Shown here piece after piece: positions 52,931 through 61,409 of a stretch of 64,000 bases of DNA. The first letter of the stretch is position 1. Each line of letters begins with the position of its first letter. Both the position numbers and the translations under genes were made by a program. The stretch covers positions 1,235,501 to 1,299,500 of the forward strand of contig NZ_AP026709.1 in the NCBI RefSeq assembly GCF_027923765.1, read 5' to 3'. This stretch comes from Pseudodesulfovibrio nedwellii. GTDB lineage: Bacteria; Desulfobacterota; Desulfovibrionia; Desulfovibrionales; Desulfovibrionaceae. Under the pieces are notes generated by a model, which made no database searches, was not told the DNA's origin, and saw nothing but the letters and a program-made list of their open reading frames with translations.

Positions 52931-55441
52931 ATGAACAACAAACGGTATCGCTATGTTCGTTATGAAAATAAAACCATTTCCCATTTCATAGACAGCCCTG
53001 ATGAATGTGCACGGCAAATCTCTCTGGGGGCAGCGCAATTCAGCGTCCACTCTTATTCCAGCCCTCTGGAGCATGAGGCCCGACCGAAACGAATCTGGGG
53101 GGATTTACACTTGTGTTTTATCTTTTCCACCGAGACCTTCAATTCAGAAAGGCTCTCAAGCCTGCTCAACCTACTCACCATCCACGATATCCCAAACCAA
53201 AGTGTAGCTGCTTACTACATAAACAACGGCGTTGAAGTCATCATTGATGAACGCACCTTCAGGGGCGAAGTCGGGTCGCCTTGTCGTTTCGATTTTGACG
53301 GAGCCATTCAAAGACTGGCCCAAGCTGACTCCCTTTCATACCTAACAATCAACAATGTCCGAGTGACAATGAGCCAGATCCCAGTGGCCACAATTAAAGA
53401 CCCGGAAGCATTGGAACAGACTCGCCATCCGTTATTCGCAACCTGTACTCACTCCAAAAACACAGATGTCGTCACCACTTTAGCCAGGACCTACTATGCC
53501 CACCACTACAAGCTCAAAGGTTTGCAGGACTATATGGTCCCAAAACATGCATACACAGCCAACTGTTCAATATACAATACATTATTAAAGAGAAGTGAAG
53601 CCTCGTTAAATGAACTGGCGATCATATTCGATCTCTTCGGAGGTGACGATGAGTACTTCAAATATCTACTAGACCTTCACGGTCGCCAAAACATCCTTAT
53701 CAACGTCCCGTCCATCCAACTCCGAAAGGCCCGCGCGCACCTAAAATCACGAATGAAGTGTAACAATGTGGAAAAAGCTCTTGGACGCATCGACAAGGCA
53801 TACACCTGCCACCAAAAGTGCGGCGTCTCGACACCTCAGGCGTTCCCGTTCACAGCCGGTCACGATTGCCCGGCTGGATTGATCAAAGAAGACTCTATCT
53901 TTTCCCTTCGGCCTACGGGGCTATATGCCTTCTACCCTGAACAAGACCGTTGGTTCAGAATCATGGACCCGATTTGGGTGAACCGGACCATGCCTGACAC
54001 TCAAGGCGGCCTAGGTGCCCGAGAGATAATCTGTCACGATGTCGATGGTTTCTCCAAAACACTCGTCATTAACCAAAAGGATTTTGACTCCACGACTTTC
54101 TTTTCCATTCTGCAAAATAACCGCGTCCACGTACCGAATGACAACAGGATGAAAGGACAACTTCGTGCCTTCTTGGCTGGCCAATATCCCCGACAACCAC
54201 GCACTGACCAAACAACTATGGTGGACCAATCCGGATGGCAGAACGGCTTTCAGTATATACCGTCAGGCACGCAACACTCACTATCAGCACCATACAAAGC
54301 ACGAAACCAGGCCCTTCCCATCACATATGATGTGCGGCCCTCCCTCAAGGGTCTCCGCAAAACGCAAGATTCCGCATGCCGCCACCTGCTCCTTGGCGCA
54401 CTCGCTTCTATGACAGCCCCGACCCTGGCCCTAGTCAAGACTCCGGGCATTTGTCTGCACTTTCACGGGAGAAGCCAGAGCGCTCGAAACGCACTGCTTG
54501 CTTCCATCTCCAAGGTAGCTGGCCACGCCATCTACTCGCTCCCCGACGCTCTCAAGCACGTGGTAGCGCTAAAGGGACATCACAAGGACTCAACTCTTCA
54601 TATTGCCGAAGTCGAAGACGACGACATCAAAGGGATGCACCGTTTCATCCGCCGCTATTTCCTAGGCAGAAAAGGAAAGGATGGGCCTGTTGCCGGGATC
54701 ATCATCTCAACGGGCAATAGCCCGCTTGGGCAAAAAGGCGGCCACCTGTTCACCCACAACAAAAGAGTCCTCGCGGTTGACGTGGAGTTACCCGAAGACC
54801 ACACGGCAACCTACACTGAACTGCAGCCACTCCAGGACGCACTCATTGAAGCGTTGACAGTGCACCGTGATGAAACTCTCTCCGCTCTCAAAGGGAAAAA
54901 AGAGGAGCTTCTACGCGCCGAGCCTCAAGCCAAAGACCAGGTCGGAAAGCAAGTAGCATCAATCTTCTGGCTGTGCGCAGCTGTGGGAACTTGGTTTCAG
55001 GAACAAGGAAAGCTTAGCTGGTGGAAAGGCAGAACCATTCAGAATCTGTTCAACGAAATAATCGTCAAATACAACCAGCATGAGTGCTTCATTTCAGCCT
55101 TGCATAAGCTATCCCTCATCATGCCGACGAACGCCAAAATCGGTGAGTATAAAATCAAACGACCACGCGAGATGGAAGAAATATCCAGAGGGGAAATTCT
55201 GATCCCTACAGCCGAAATGAGAGAGGTTGTGCCACCTCAACACACGTTACGCCAATGGACGGCCTGGCTTCTGAAGAATACAATTTTGATCCCCAACAAA
55301 GCTGGAAGATTGAGCGCCACCTACTATTCAAAGAAGCAAGGAAAGTCGATCAAAGGCTACTTGGTTAACCACAGAAAATTGCATAAAGTCCTGAATAGAG
55401 CCCAAAAAAATGTTGCCAAATCTAGTTATTTAGTATTCTAA
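52931..55441 (+). CDS. DUF927-like replication protein with degenerate Walker A
   Basis: 836 residues. The C-terminal part follows DUF927: DQSGWQNGFQYIPSG, then CLHFHGRSQSARNALLASIS where the Walker A motif should be (about 508-525; the usual GKT is replaced by ARN), LHIAEVEDDDIKGMHRFIRRYFLGRKGKDG and IIISTGNSPLG. The middle has a Cys/His group (CHQKCG...HDCPAG). The first 350 residues may be a degenerate primase-like region. It is divergent from the AlpA-primase operon and convergent with the integrase. Probably a second, non-catalytic or accessory replication protein (inference). Confidence 0.6.
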   Translation: MNNKRYRYVRYENKTISHFIDSPDECARQISLGAAQFSVHSYSSPLEHEARPKRIWGDLHLCFIFSTETFNSERLSSLLNLLTIHDIPNQSVAAYYINNGVEVIIDERTFRGEVGSPCRFDFDGAIQRLAQADSLSYLTINNVRVTMSQIPVATIKDPEALEQTRHPLFATCTHSKNTDVVTTLARTYYAHHYKLKGLQDYMVPKHAYTANCSIYNTLLKRSEASLNELAIIFDLFGGDDEYFKYLLDLHGRQNILINVPSIQLRKARAHLKSRMKCNNVEKALGRIDKAYTCHQKCGVSTPQAFPFTAGHDCPAGLIKEDSIFSLRPTGLYAFYPEQDRWFRIMDPIWVNRTMPDTQGGLGAREIICHDVDGFSKTLVINQKDFDSTTFFSILQNNRVHVPNDNRMKGQLRAFLAGQYPRQPRTDQTTMVDQSGWQNGFQYIPSGTQHSLSAPYKARNQALPITYDVRPSLKGLRKTQDSACRHLLLGALASMTAPTLALVKTPGICLHFHGRSQSARNALLASISKVAGHAIYSLPDALKHVVALKGHHKDSTLHIAEVEDDDIKGMHRFIRRYFLGRKGKDGPVAGIIISTGNSPLGQKGGHLFTHNKRVLAVDVELPEDHTATYTELQPLQDALIEALTVHRDETLSALKGKKEELLRAEPQAKDQVGKQVASIFWLCAAVGTWFQEQGKLSWWKGRTIQNLFNEIIVKYNQHECFISALHKLSLIMPTNAKIGEYKIKRPREMEEISRGEILIPTAEMREVVPPQHTLRQWTAWLLKNTILIPNKAGRLSATYYSKKQGKSIKGYLVNHRKLHKVLNRAQKNVAKSSYLVF

Positions 55442-55470
55442 AAAAAAGCGTAAGAGAAAGAAGCTTACGC
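55441..55470 (-). terminator. Terminator of the integrase gene
   Basis: GCGTAAG/CTTACGC stem with a 9-base loop; on the minus strand it is followed by seven T. It lies 55 bases past the integrase stop and against the end of the DUF927-like gene. Confidence 0.75.
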
Positions 55471-55524
55471 AATATAGAATAAAAGATAACATTCGCATAC
55501 ACAAAACAAAATCTCAAAGTAAAA

Positions 55525-56784
55525 TCACTCAGATGACCCCTGAGCCTTATGCAACGGCACCACTTTTCCACCAGTTTTCTCAGCAGTTCGACTAGCTTCC
55601 ATCTGCTTGACTGCAGCAACCAAGTCATCGTTAGCCAGATGCCCATATCGCTCGGTCACGTTGATACTGCCATGTCCCATTAGCTTGGAAAGAGCGTAGA
55701 GACTACCGCCTGCTTTGAGGAAATTACTAGCGTAAGAATGCCGTAGACTGTGAAAGACAACCCGCATCTTACGGTCGGTAACACCATCATTCAAACCGAT
55801 CCTGTTTACGGCCTTGTCAAATGAGTTGGAGAGCGCCACAAGCTGCCTGCCGAATCGATCCTTGAAAACGAACTCGCCGGTATTACCAGGAGCCCTTTCC
55901 TGCAGCATAGATTTAGCTCTCTGGGTAACAGGAACCCAACGGCTTTTGTCACTCTTGGTGCGACGTAAATGAAGCGTGTCAGAGTCAAAGTCTACACAAT
56001 CCCAAGTCAGAGCAAACATCTCGCCACGTCTAAGACCGCACTCAATAGAAAGCAAAGCCATATCGTGCAATTGCTGACTTCGTCTGGACAACTCTTCAAG
56101 AAGTTTGTCCTCTTCTCCTCGTGTCAAAAATCGCTCTCGGCGGTTATCCACCTTGGGCATAGTTTTGCGAAAGCTCCGTTTCTTCGCAGGACTTTCACCC
56201 TCAACAAAACCATCCTCTCTAGCCATATTCCAAATCGCATTGAAAGTGATGAAAACGTACTGAATGGTCCGAGGGCTGCGTTTTTTCCTATTCAGATTGG
56301 CCCGGATTCGCTTGAGATACTCAAGTCCAATCTCGCGCATCGGCAGTCCCTCTACAACCGGATCTATCCATATATTTACTTGGATTTTTGTCTTGTCGAC
56401 TGTCTCAGGCCTATTCGCTAGCTCTACTTCTGGGAGATAATACTGCTCGAAATAATCCTTAAACGAAATATTTAGTCGAGCTTGTCGTCTCTGTTCAGCC
56501 TCGCGTTCTGACCGCTCTTCATCACCCTCTGCACGCATCTCAGCAATGGTTCTTGGACCAAATCCTTTCTTACGGTTCTCTTTAAGCTTACAATGAAGCT
56601 CAAACGCTTCGGACGGCTTTATCCCTTCCGATGCCCACCCAACAGCCTCTGTTTTGGTCTTGCCATCAATCTTGTACGTCAGCACATAGTACCGATCAGG
56701 CTGAACACCATGCTTTCTCGTAGCATGCTTCCGATACCTGACACCTTTGAACTCAGTTTTGTGGAATTGAGGCGATTTCGACAT
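55525..56784 (-). CDS. int: Tyrosine-type site-specific integrase
   Basis: 419 residues from the ATG at 56784 (MSKSPQFHKTEFKG). The catalytic set R-K-H-R-H-Y is visible: ECGLRRGEMFALTW (Arg I), FHSLRHSYASNFLKAGG (His/Arg II) and MGHGSINVTERYGHL (His, Tyr). The N-terminal arm-binding and core-binding domains are also present. It is the integrase of this island: it lies 150 bases from the right attachment site and its start is flanked by the TGTACAAC boxes, which could let it repress itself (inference). Confidence 0.95.
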   Translation of the reverse strand: MSKSPQFHKTEFKGVRYRKHATRKHGVQPDRYYVLTYKIDGKTKTEAVGWASEGIKPSEAFELHCKLKENRKKGFGPRTIAEMRAEGDEERSEREAEQRRQARLNISFKDYFEQYYLPEVELANRPETVDKTKIQVNIWIDPVVEGLPMREIGLEYLKRIRANLNRKKRSPRTIQYVFITFNAIWNMAREDGFVEGESPAKKRSFRKTMPKVDNRRERFLTRGEEDKLLEELSRRSQQLHDMALLSIECGLRRGEMFALTWDCVDFDSDTLHLRRTKSDKSRWVPVTQRAKSMLQERAPGNTGEFVFKDRFGRQLVALSNSFDKAVNRIGLNDGVTDRKMRVVFHSLRHSYASNFLKAGGSLYALSKLMGHGSINVTERYGHLANDDLVAAVKQMEASRTAEKTGGKVVPLHKAQGSSE

Positions 56785-56786
56785 TC

Positions 56787-56810
56787 TGTACAACCCCTGT
56801 ACAACTTTTT
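56787..56810 (-). promoter_or_regulatory. Paired TGTACAAC boxes, candidate integrase arm site (right)
   Basis: Same two boxes 11 bases apart as at 19401-19424, one mismatch, at the start of the integrase gene. Confidence 0.6.
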
Positions 56811-56826
56811 AGCGTGACACTCTGTT

Positions 56827-56923
56827 TTTTCTTGTGAGAACATGTGAACTTTAAACCCAGCGTTAACCCCTGTCAACAAAGGGTTTTCAAGTCATTTAGT
56901 GTTTTCTTGTGCAGACCTGTGAA
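56827..56923 (+). repeat. Two 22-bp imperfect direct repeats near the right border
   Basis: Copies at 56827-56848 and 56902-56923 share TTTTCTTGTG at the start and TGTGAA at the end (18 of 22 bases). Possible integrase or excisionase binding sites. Confidence 0.45.
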
Positions 56924-56937
56924 AGTACCACCTTTTT

Positions 56938-56964
56938 GAGTTCAAATCTCCTCGTCTCCACCAA
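56938..56964 (+). other. Right attachment site (att core)
   Basis: 27-base exact copy of 19319-19345. It contains only the 3' end of a tRNA-Ala. Confidence 0.93.
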
Positions 56965-56973
56965 GAAAAGATG

Positions 56974-57007
56974 GGACTTCAAGAATATACTTGAAGTCCT
57001 TTTTTTA
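56974..57007 (+). terminator. Displaced native terminator of tRNA-Ala
   Basis: Perfect 10-bp stem GGACTTCAAG/CTTGAAGTCC, then seven or more T, starting 13 bases after the CCA copy. Before integration it would have followed the tRNA. Confidence 0.8.
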
Positions 57008-57168
57008 TTATTTGAAATATATACCATACTCTCACCTTTACTCCCCACTGCTCTTGGCAAAAAAGCACCTTTCATAAAAAATGGAAAATCCGATAATTTC
57101 CAATCTAAACATTCAACACATATCCAAAAGAACAAACTCGACCCCATGCGACGAGCAAAACAATCCCA

Positions 57169-57636
57169 CTACACTACGACCGTTTTAGCCACGCTTTCTT
57201 TCGCTTTAGCGATGATCCCCTCAATGCAGTCGATTGTGTCCTCGACCATTTTGACGCAGAGCTTGCTTTCACGAAGGCGTTGTTTTCCCTCGGGGGTATG
57301 CATTTCCATATTGTTAAGAGAAAGAATCTTTGAGCATTGGTGGGAGCCGTTGCGCTCGGCAAATCTGGCGAGAAGTGACTGTGTTGCATTGTACGTTGTA
57401 TCTCGGGCGTTGGCATCACTCAAATCATTGGATGCGAGAGCCAAACCGAGCACCATGCAGCCAGCGGCCACTGCGCCGCAGGTCAGACCTGATGCAAAAC
57501 CACCGCCAAACCCTGCGGTCAACTTTCGGGCATCTGTTGAGGATACGCCATATCGCTCGCAATAGGCCTCGAGTACGGCCTGAGCACAGGATGAACCACC
57601 CAACAGAGCGATCACAGCGTTTTCTTTGATATTCAT
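57169..57636 (-). CDS. C_GCAxxG_C_C family protein
   Basis: 155 residues. The family's cysteine pattern is visible, GGSSCAQAVLEAYCERYG and FASGLTCGAVAAGCMVLGLAL, with two more cysteines in the C-terminal half (HQCSKIL, KLCVKMVEDTIDC). The family is putatively redox-active and often lies next to regulators in anaerobes. It stops close to the island border and follows the tetR gene on the same strand, 13 bases later. Confidence 0.82.
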   Translation of the reverse strand: MNIKENAVIALLGGSSCAQAVLEAYCERYGVSSTDARKLTAGFGGGFASGLTCGAVAAGCMVLGLALASNDLSDANARDTTYNATQSLLARFAERNGSHQCSKILSLNNMEMHTPEGKQRLRESKLCVKMVEDTIDCIEGIIAKAKESVAKTVVV

Positions 57637-57649
57637 GATTCATCCTCGT

Positions 57650-58267
57650 TTATGTGGTGGGGAAAAAAAAGAGACCGTGAGCCATTGCATTGACAGTGGC
57701 GTCAATTCGTTCCCATGCAGCATCCGCTCGCAAATCAAGCCCACCGACAGTGCGGGTATGTCGCGATTTCACCAACAATAAATTCACTGCTGCAAAAAGC
57801 ATCAATACGCCGGTGGTCAAATCACACTTCTCCGCGCCGTGCAGTTCCATTTGCTCAAAACATTCCAGCGCAGTCCGCACACGGATATCTTCAAGTCGAA
57901 TCGCCATGTCATGGTGCGCAGTCATCTCCCAAGCCATTATTTCAAGCGTCAACGGACGCTGCCGAATAGCGCGTACATAATTCCTGAAAAAAAACCGGAG
58001 CATTTCCGCGCCACCCACCGGCCTGACCTCGTTTAATGGCGGGATCAATTCCTCAAGAGGCGGCCAATATTCGATTGAATTTCCATACTCGGTAACAAGC
58101 TCAGCCAACCCACCAAAATAACGGTAGATAAGCACCTTATCCACACCAGCTTCCTTGGCGATACGGTTCACGCCGAGTCTTTTGAATCCACCTTCGGCAA
58201 GCACCCTTCCTACGGCTTCGACAATCCGATGCCGAGTCTGTTCCTTATCTTTTTTTATGTGTGACAT
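57650..58267 (-). CDS. TetR/AcrR family transcriptional regulator
   Basis: 205 residues from the ATG at 58267, with AGGAGG upstream (the frame to 58357 is longer but unsupported). The DNA-binding domain is RHRIVEAVGRVLAEGGFKRLGVNRIAKEAGVDKVLIYRYFGG (in parts; helix-turn-helix about residues 28-52). The ligand domain has no recognised type. It is in one operon with the C_GCAxxG_C_C gene. Inverted repeats just upstream are candidate operators. Confidence 0.9.
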   Translation of the reverse strand: MSHIKKDKEQTRHRIVEAVGRVLAEGGFKRLGVNRIAKEAGVDKVLIYRYFGGLAELVTEYGNSIEYWPPLEELIPPLNEVRPVGGAEMLRFFFRNYVRAIRQRPLTLEIMAWEMTAHHDMAIRLEDIRVRTALECFEQMELHGAEKCDLTTGVLMLFAAVNLLLVKSRHTRTVGGLDLRADAAWERIDATVNAMAHGLFFFPTT

Positions 58268-58285
58268 AAGGTCCTCCTGTCTCCA

Positions 58286-58332
58286 TGTCACCACTAGTGA
58301 CATAAAGGCAAAAGCGTTGTCAAACATGACAA
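58286..58332. promoter_or_regulatory. Candidate TetR operators
   Basis: Inverted repeat TGTCAC-CACTA-GTGACA (58286-58302) and TTGTCA-AACA-TGACAA (58317-58332), both directly upstream of the tetR start codon; they share the TGTCA half-site. Confidence 0.55.
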
Positions 58333-58362
58333 AAAAAAGCGAATGTACTGAGTACATTCGCC
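58333..58362 (-). terminator. Terminator of the solute-binding gene
   Basis: 11-bp inverted repeat GCGAATGTACT/AGTACATTCGC followed, on the minus strand, by eight T. Confidence 0.8.
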
Positions 58363-58390
58363 CTACGAAAAGATGTTTTTTGTCAGTACA

Positions 58391-59122
58391 TCAATTTTTA
58401 AAGTTTCTCTTTATGATAGCATCATATGTCCCATCGGCCTTGAGCGTATCAAGAGCCTTCTGCCATTTTTCAATGGTAGTATCCAGCACATCACGAGAAA
58501 AAGCGATCCATGCTGTCGAACCGGCTACTTTGGGACCAATCCGCTCAAAGGAGATTGGATCCAATCCGGCTTCACTCACCATATAAAAATATGTTCGTTC
58601 ACCCATAAGGACTAGATCAACACGCCCTTGAGAGAGTTTCTTATAACTGGAATCATACGTCGGTCCGACATCCAAATTGGTAAAATTTTTCGCCGTCAAC
58701 AATTGATGTGTATATCCATCTTTACGCACAGCAATACGATCAACTTGACGCGCGTCAGCAAGACTTTCAATTTTTAACTCAGTCCCTGTTCGTTTAAAAA
58801 AATAATCACCCTCTCCAAAAATCGGTCCGACCCATTTAAACAGATCCTCTCGTTCAGGAATCCGAACAATAGCAAACAGCGCCTGACGTTTTAAATTCTG
58901 CGTCTGAGTATATGCCCTCATCCAGGGAGCTATTTGAATTGAATTGGTATCACCTATCATGACTTGAATAGCCCGCACGACTTCAGGAGCAACACCACTC
59001 AATTCACCATCCACCTCATAGGCAAGTGGCGGGTAAATAATCACCTGCATATTAATGCTCTCTGCAAAAACATACGATGAAGATAGAAGAAAAATAAATA
59101 ATACAATCAAAATCTTAGGCAC
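58391..59122 (-). CDS. Periplasmic solute-binding-like protein (transporter substrate-binding domain)
   Basis: 243 residues from the GTG at 59122, chosen because GGAG lies 9 bases upstream and the protein then starts with a signal peptide (PKILIVLFIFLLSSSYVFAE); an upstream ATG at 59155 would bury it. The SBP_bac_3-type features are YPPLAYEVDGELSGVAPEVVRAI, ALFAIVRIPEREDLFKWVGP and DLVLMGERTYFYM. No permease or ATPase gene is adjacent, so it may be an orphan sensor or a periplasmic partner for a membrane enzyme. Confidence 0.8.
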   Translation of the reverse strand: MPKILIVLFIFLLSSSYVFAESINMQVIIYPPLAYEVDGELSGVAPEVVRAIQVMIGDTNSIQIAPWMRAYTQTQNLKRQALFAIVRIPEREDLFKWVGPIFGEGDYFFKRTGTELKIESLADARQVDRIAVRKDGYTHQLLTAKNFTNLDVGPTYDSSYKKLSQGRVDLVLMGERTYFYMVSEAGLDPISFERIGPKVAGSTAWIAFSRDVLDTTIEKWQKALDTLKADGTYDAIIKRNFKN

Positions 59123-59257
59123 AAAATATTCTCCATGAAAAGTATCCACCCACAATATCCGATAACAATAATTGAGTCTATTTATTTTAAGTTTTTACAG
59201 GTGAACACATGAACATTTATTCATTTATCCAGACAACGTTGTATTACTAAAACAAAA

Positions 59258-59287
59258 AAAGGATCCCGACTGATGTCGGAACCCTTT
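59258..59287 (-). terminator. Terminator of the phosphomannomutase gene
   Basis: Interrupted stem (AAAGG/CCTTT and CCGAC/GTCGG) followed on the minus strand by a T run. Confidence 0.75.
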
Positions 59288-59310
59288 ATCGGTTACTATC
59301 CTGTAAAGCT

Positions 59311-60666
59311 TTATACTATCCACTCTTCAAGTTTTTCCTCGAACATGCCCTTGATTTCAGCCAACCGCTCCTCTGTTTCCGCCTCAAAACGTAAAACAAG
59401 AACAGGTTGAGTATTGGAAGCGCGGAGCAACCCCCAACCATCAGGGAATATGGCACGAACACCATCGATATCGATGGCCTCAAACTTGGCACTAAAATAC
59501 TCAACGGCCTTGCCAACCACCGTAGGCTTCATCGCTTCGGAACAAGCAACACGAATTTCCGGGGTGGAAAAAGTCTTGGGCCAATCGGCCAAATGATCAC
59601 TCATGGTCTTGTCCGACTTGGCAACGATCTCAACGATGCGAAGCGAAGCATACGTGGCATCATCAAAACCATAATAACGATCAGCAAAAAACATGTGTCC
59701 AGACATCTCACCTGCAAACTTGGCATCAATTTCCCGCATACGGGCCTTGATCAATGAATGGCCTGTTTTCCACATGACAGCGTCACCGCCGTGAGCCTTG
59801 ATATCCTCATACATCAGATGGGAACACTTGACCTCACCAATAATGGAAGCACCGGGGAAATTTTTCAAAATATCGCGCGCATAAATGGCGACCAACTGAT
59901 CACCAAAAAGCAAATCACCCTTTTCCGTGACCACACCAATACGATCACCGTCGCCATCCAGCCCAATACCAAGATCTGCTTTTTCGGCCAAAACAGCCTT
60001 TTGCAAATGCACCATGTTCTTTTCGATCACTGGATCGGGATGATGATTCGGAAACGCACCGTCCGGGTCACAGAACAGACGGACAACCTCCACACCAGCC
60101 AACTCAAGGGCATCTGCGGTAATATTACCACCAGCGCCGTTGCCACCGTCCACAACGACCTTGAGAGGGCGCTTGATTGTCACGTCCGCAGCCAACTCAT
60201 TGATATAACCAGGAACGATATCTTCTGTAGAAATAGTACCAACGCCTTCCGGGAAGACGCCTTTCTTCAGAACTTCGTACACATCCTGAATTTCGTCGGA
60301 ATGAATAGTCGATTTGCCCTGCCATACCTTGAACCCATTATATTCAGCGGGATTATGACTAGCGGTGATCATTACGCCTGCCGTTTCGCCAAGCGTGGTA
60401 ACTGCATAATAAAAAACAGGAGACGAGACCTGACCGATAGAGACAACATCCACACCCACAGCAGTCAGCCCGGCAGTTAAGGCCTTGGCATAGGCAGGGG
60501 AAGAATGACGACAATCATACCCGACAACAGCGACCTTTGATCCATTTTGCAAGAAATAAGTACCACATGCCTTACCAAGCTGCTCCACCCATTCTTCATC
60601 AAAATCCTGATCAACAATTCCGCGAATGTCATATGTTCTAAAAATTTCCCTTACGATCGGCTTCAT
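59311..60666 (-). CDS. Phosphomannomutase/phosphoglucomutase
   Basis: 451 residues from the ATG at 60666 (GGGAGAAAGC upstream). It interconverts 1- and 6-phosphates of mannose and glucose for surface polysaccharide. Motifs: FRTYDIRGI at the N-terminus, the phosphoserine loop GVMITASHNPAEYNG, the metal loop GLDGDGDRIGVV, the sugar loop GEMSGHMFFADRYYGFDDA and the phosphate site RASNTQPVLVLRFEAE. Length and order are those of the AlgC/ManB type. It stands alone. Confidence 0.95.
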   Translation of the reverse strand: MKPIVREIFRTYDIRGIVDQDFDEEWVEQLGKACGTYFLQNGSKVAVVGYDCRHSSPAYAKALTAGLTAVGVDVVSIGQVSSPVFYYAVTTLGETAGVMITASHNPAEYNGFKVWQGKSTIHSDEIQDVYEVLKKGVFPEGVGTISTEDIVPGYINELAADVTIKRPLKVVVDGGNGAGGNITADALELAGVEVVRLFCDPDGAFPNHHPDPVIEKNMVHLQKAVLAEKADLGIGLDGDGDRIGVVTEKGDLLFGDQLVAIYARDILKNFPGASIIGEVKCSHLMYEDIKAHGGDAVMWKTGHSLIKARMREIDAKFAGEMSGHMFFADRYYGFDDATYASLRIVEIVAKSDKTMSDHLADWPKTFSTPEIRVACSEAMKPTVVGKAVEYFSAKFEAIDIDGVRAIFPDGWGLLRASNTQPVLVLRFEAETEERLAEIKGMFEEKLEEWIV

Positions 60667-60930
60667 GCTTTCTCCCGGCTGCACGGTATTTGTAAATGAG
60701 GTATATCCTACAAGACTGTTGCTTGATATCGTTGATTCTCGGTTATTTCAATGGGAATCATAACAGTCATCAGGCACAACACATGGCATATCATATATCG
60801 CAGAAAGACGCCTCCGTCCCAATCTCTTGCTGCAAACCATCAATCAAAAATCTTTTTGAAGAAAAAAAGACAAAAAAAAGGGCCTGCCGCATACGACACG
60901 CCCATGATCCCCACCGCCAAGCGGAAATAT

Positions 60931-61254
60931 TTATTTCTCCCCAAAAACTCCTTGAATAAAATCGTCCAGTGTTTCTCCATCGGATTCACCAATAAGCCGA
61001 TCAACCTCCTCTCCTTTGTTAAAAAGAAGAAAAGTAGGTGTTCCCTTCACGGCAAAACGCTCTTGTGCCGTATGCAGATAATCAGAATCATACAAAAAAC
61101 ACCGCACCCGGTCCTTATGGAATTGTGAGGCCTTTTCCAATATTTCAGCCTGATCGGCGTACCGCTCATTCCGCTTGAGAAATGCAACAAGCAAAGGCTC
61201 GTCACTCTTCTGCAATTCGAAATCAAAAGCTTGTGGTTCTATGGTTCTGACCAT
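60931..61254 (-). CDS. Thioredoxin-fold protein without CxxC
   Basis: 107 residues from the ATG at 61254 (GGGGAAGC upstream). The pattern EPLLVAFLKRN, VRCFLYDSDYLHTAQERFAVKGTPTFLLFNKGEEVDRLIG follows thioredoxin, including the cis-Pro loop GTPTFLLF. The active-site CxxC is replaced by RNERYAD, so it cannot be a normal disulfide reductase. Its only Cys is in VRCFLY. The frame to 61317 is longer but less likely. Confidence 0.75.
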   Translation of the reverse strand: MVRTIEPQAFDFELQKSDEPLLVAFLKRNERYADQAEILEKASQFHKDRVRCFLYDSDYLHTAQERFAVKGTPTFLLFNKGEEVDRLIGESDGETLDDFIQGVFGEK

Positions 61255-61409
61255 AAAAGCTTCCCCATTATAGACTACTCGCCGGAACTCCCCAATAAAA
61301 CTTTGTATCTTTGGCATGGTGATTAGACCATACCAACCAAAAGCAATGAGTGCATTATATCGTCACGTTATAATGATTATAATTTGAAAAGAGTAAGAAA
61401 AACGAAACG

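Larger units (their letters stand above)
19319..56964. mobile_element. 37.6-kb integrative genomic island in tRNA-Ala
   Basis: Bounded by a 27-bp exact direct repeat derived from the tRNA-Ala 3' end, with a tyrosine integrase gene at the right border and paired TGTACAAC boxes near both ends. Between the repeats the genes are accessory: replication proteins (primase-helicase, DUF927-like), recombination proteins (ERF, Cas4-like, AddB/AddA-like), a MoxR-VWA cassette, a restriction-modification gene and a dynamin-patatin operon. I find no relaxase, type IV secretion, capsid, portal, terminase or lysis gene. It may be an integrative element moved by a helper, a phage satellite-like element, or a decayed larger element. 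Confidence 0.93.

Noticed and set aside
19319-56964. Complete prophage
   Set aside because: Integrase, ERF and primase genes occur in phages, but no terminase, portal, capsid, tail or lysis gene was recognised.
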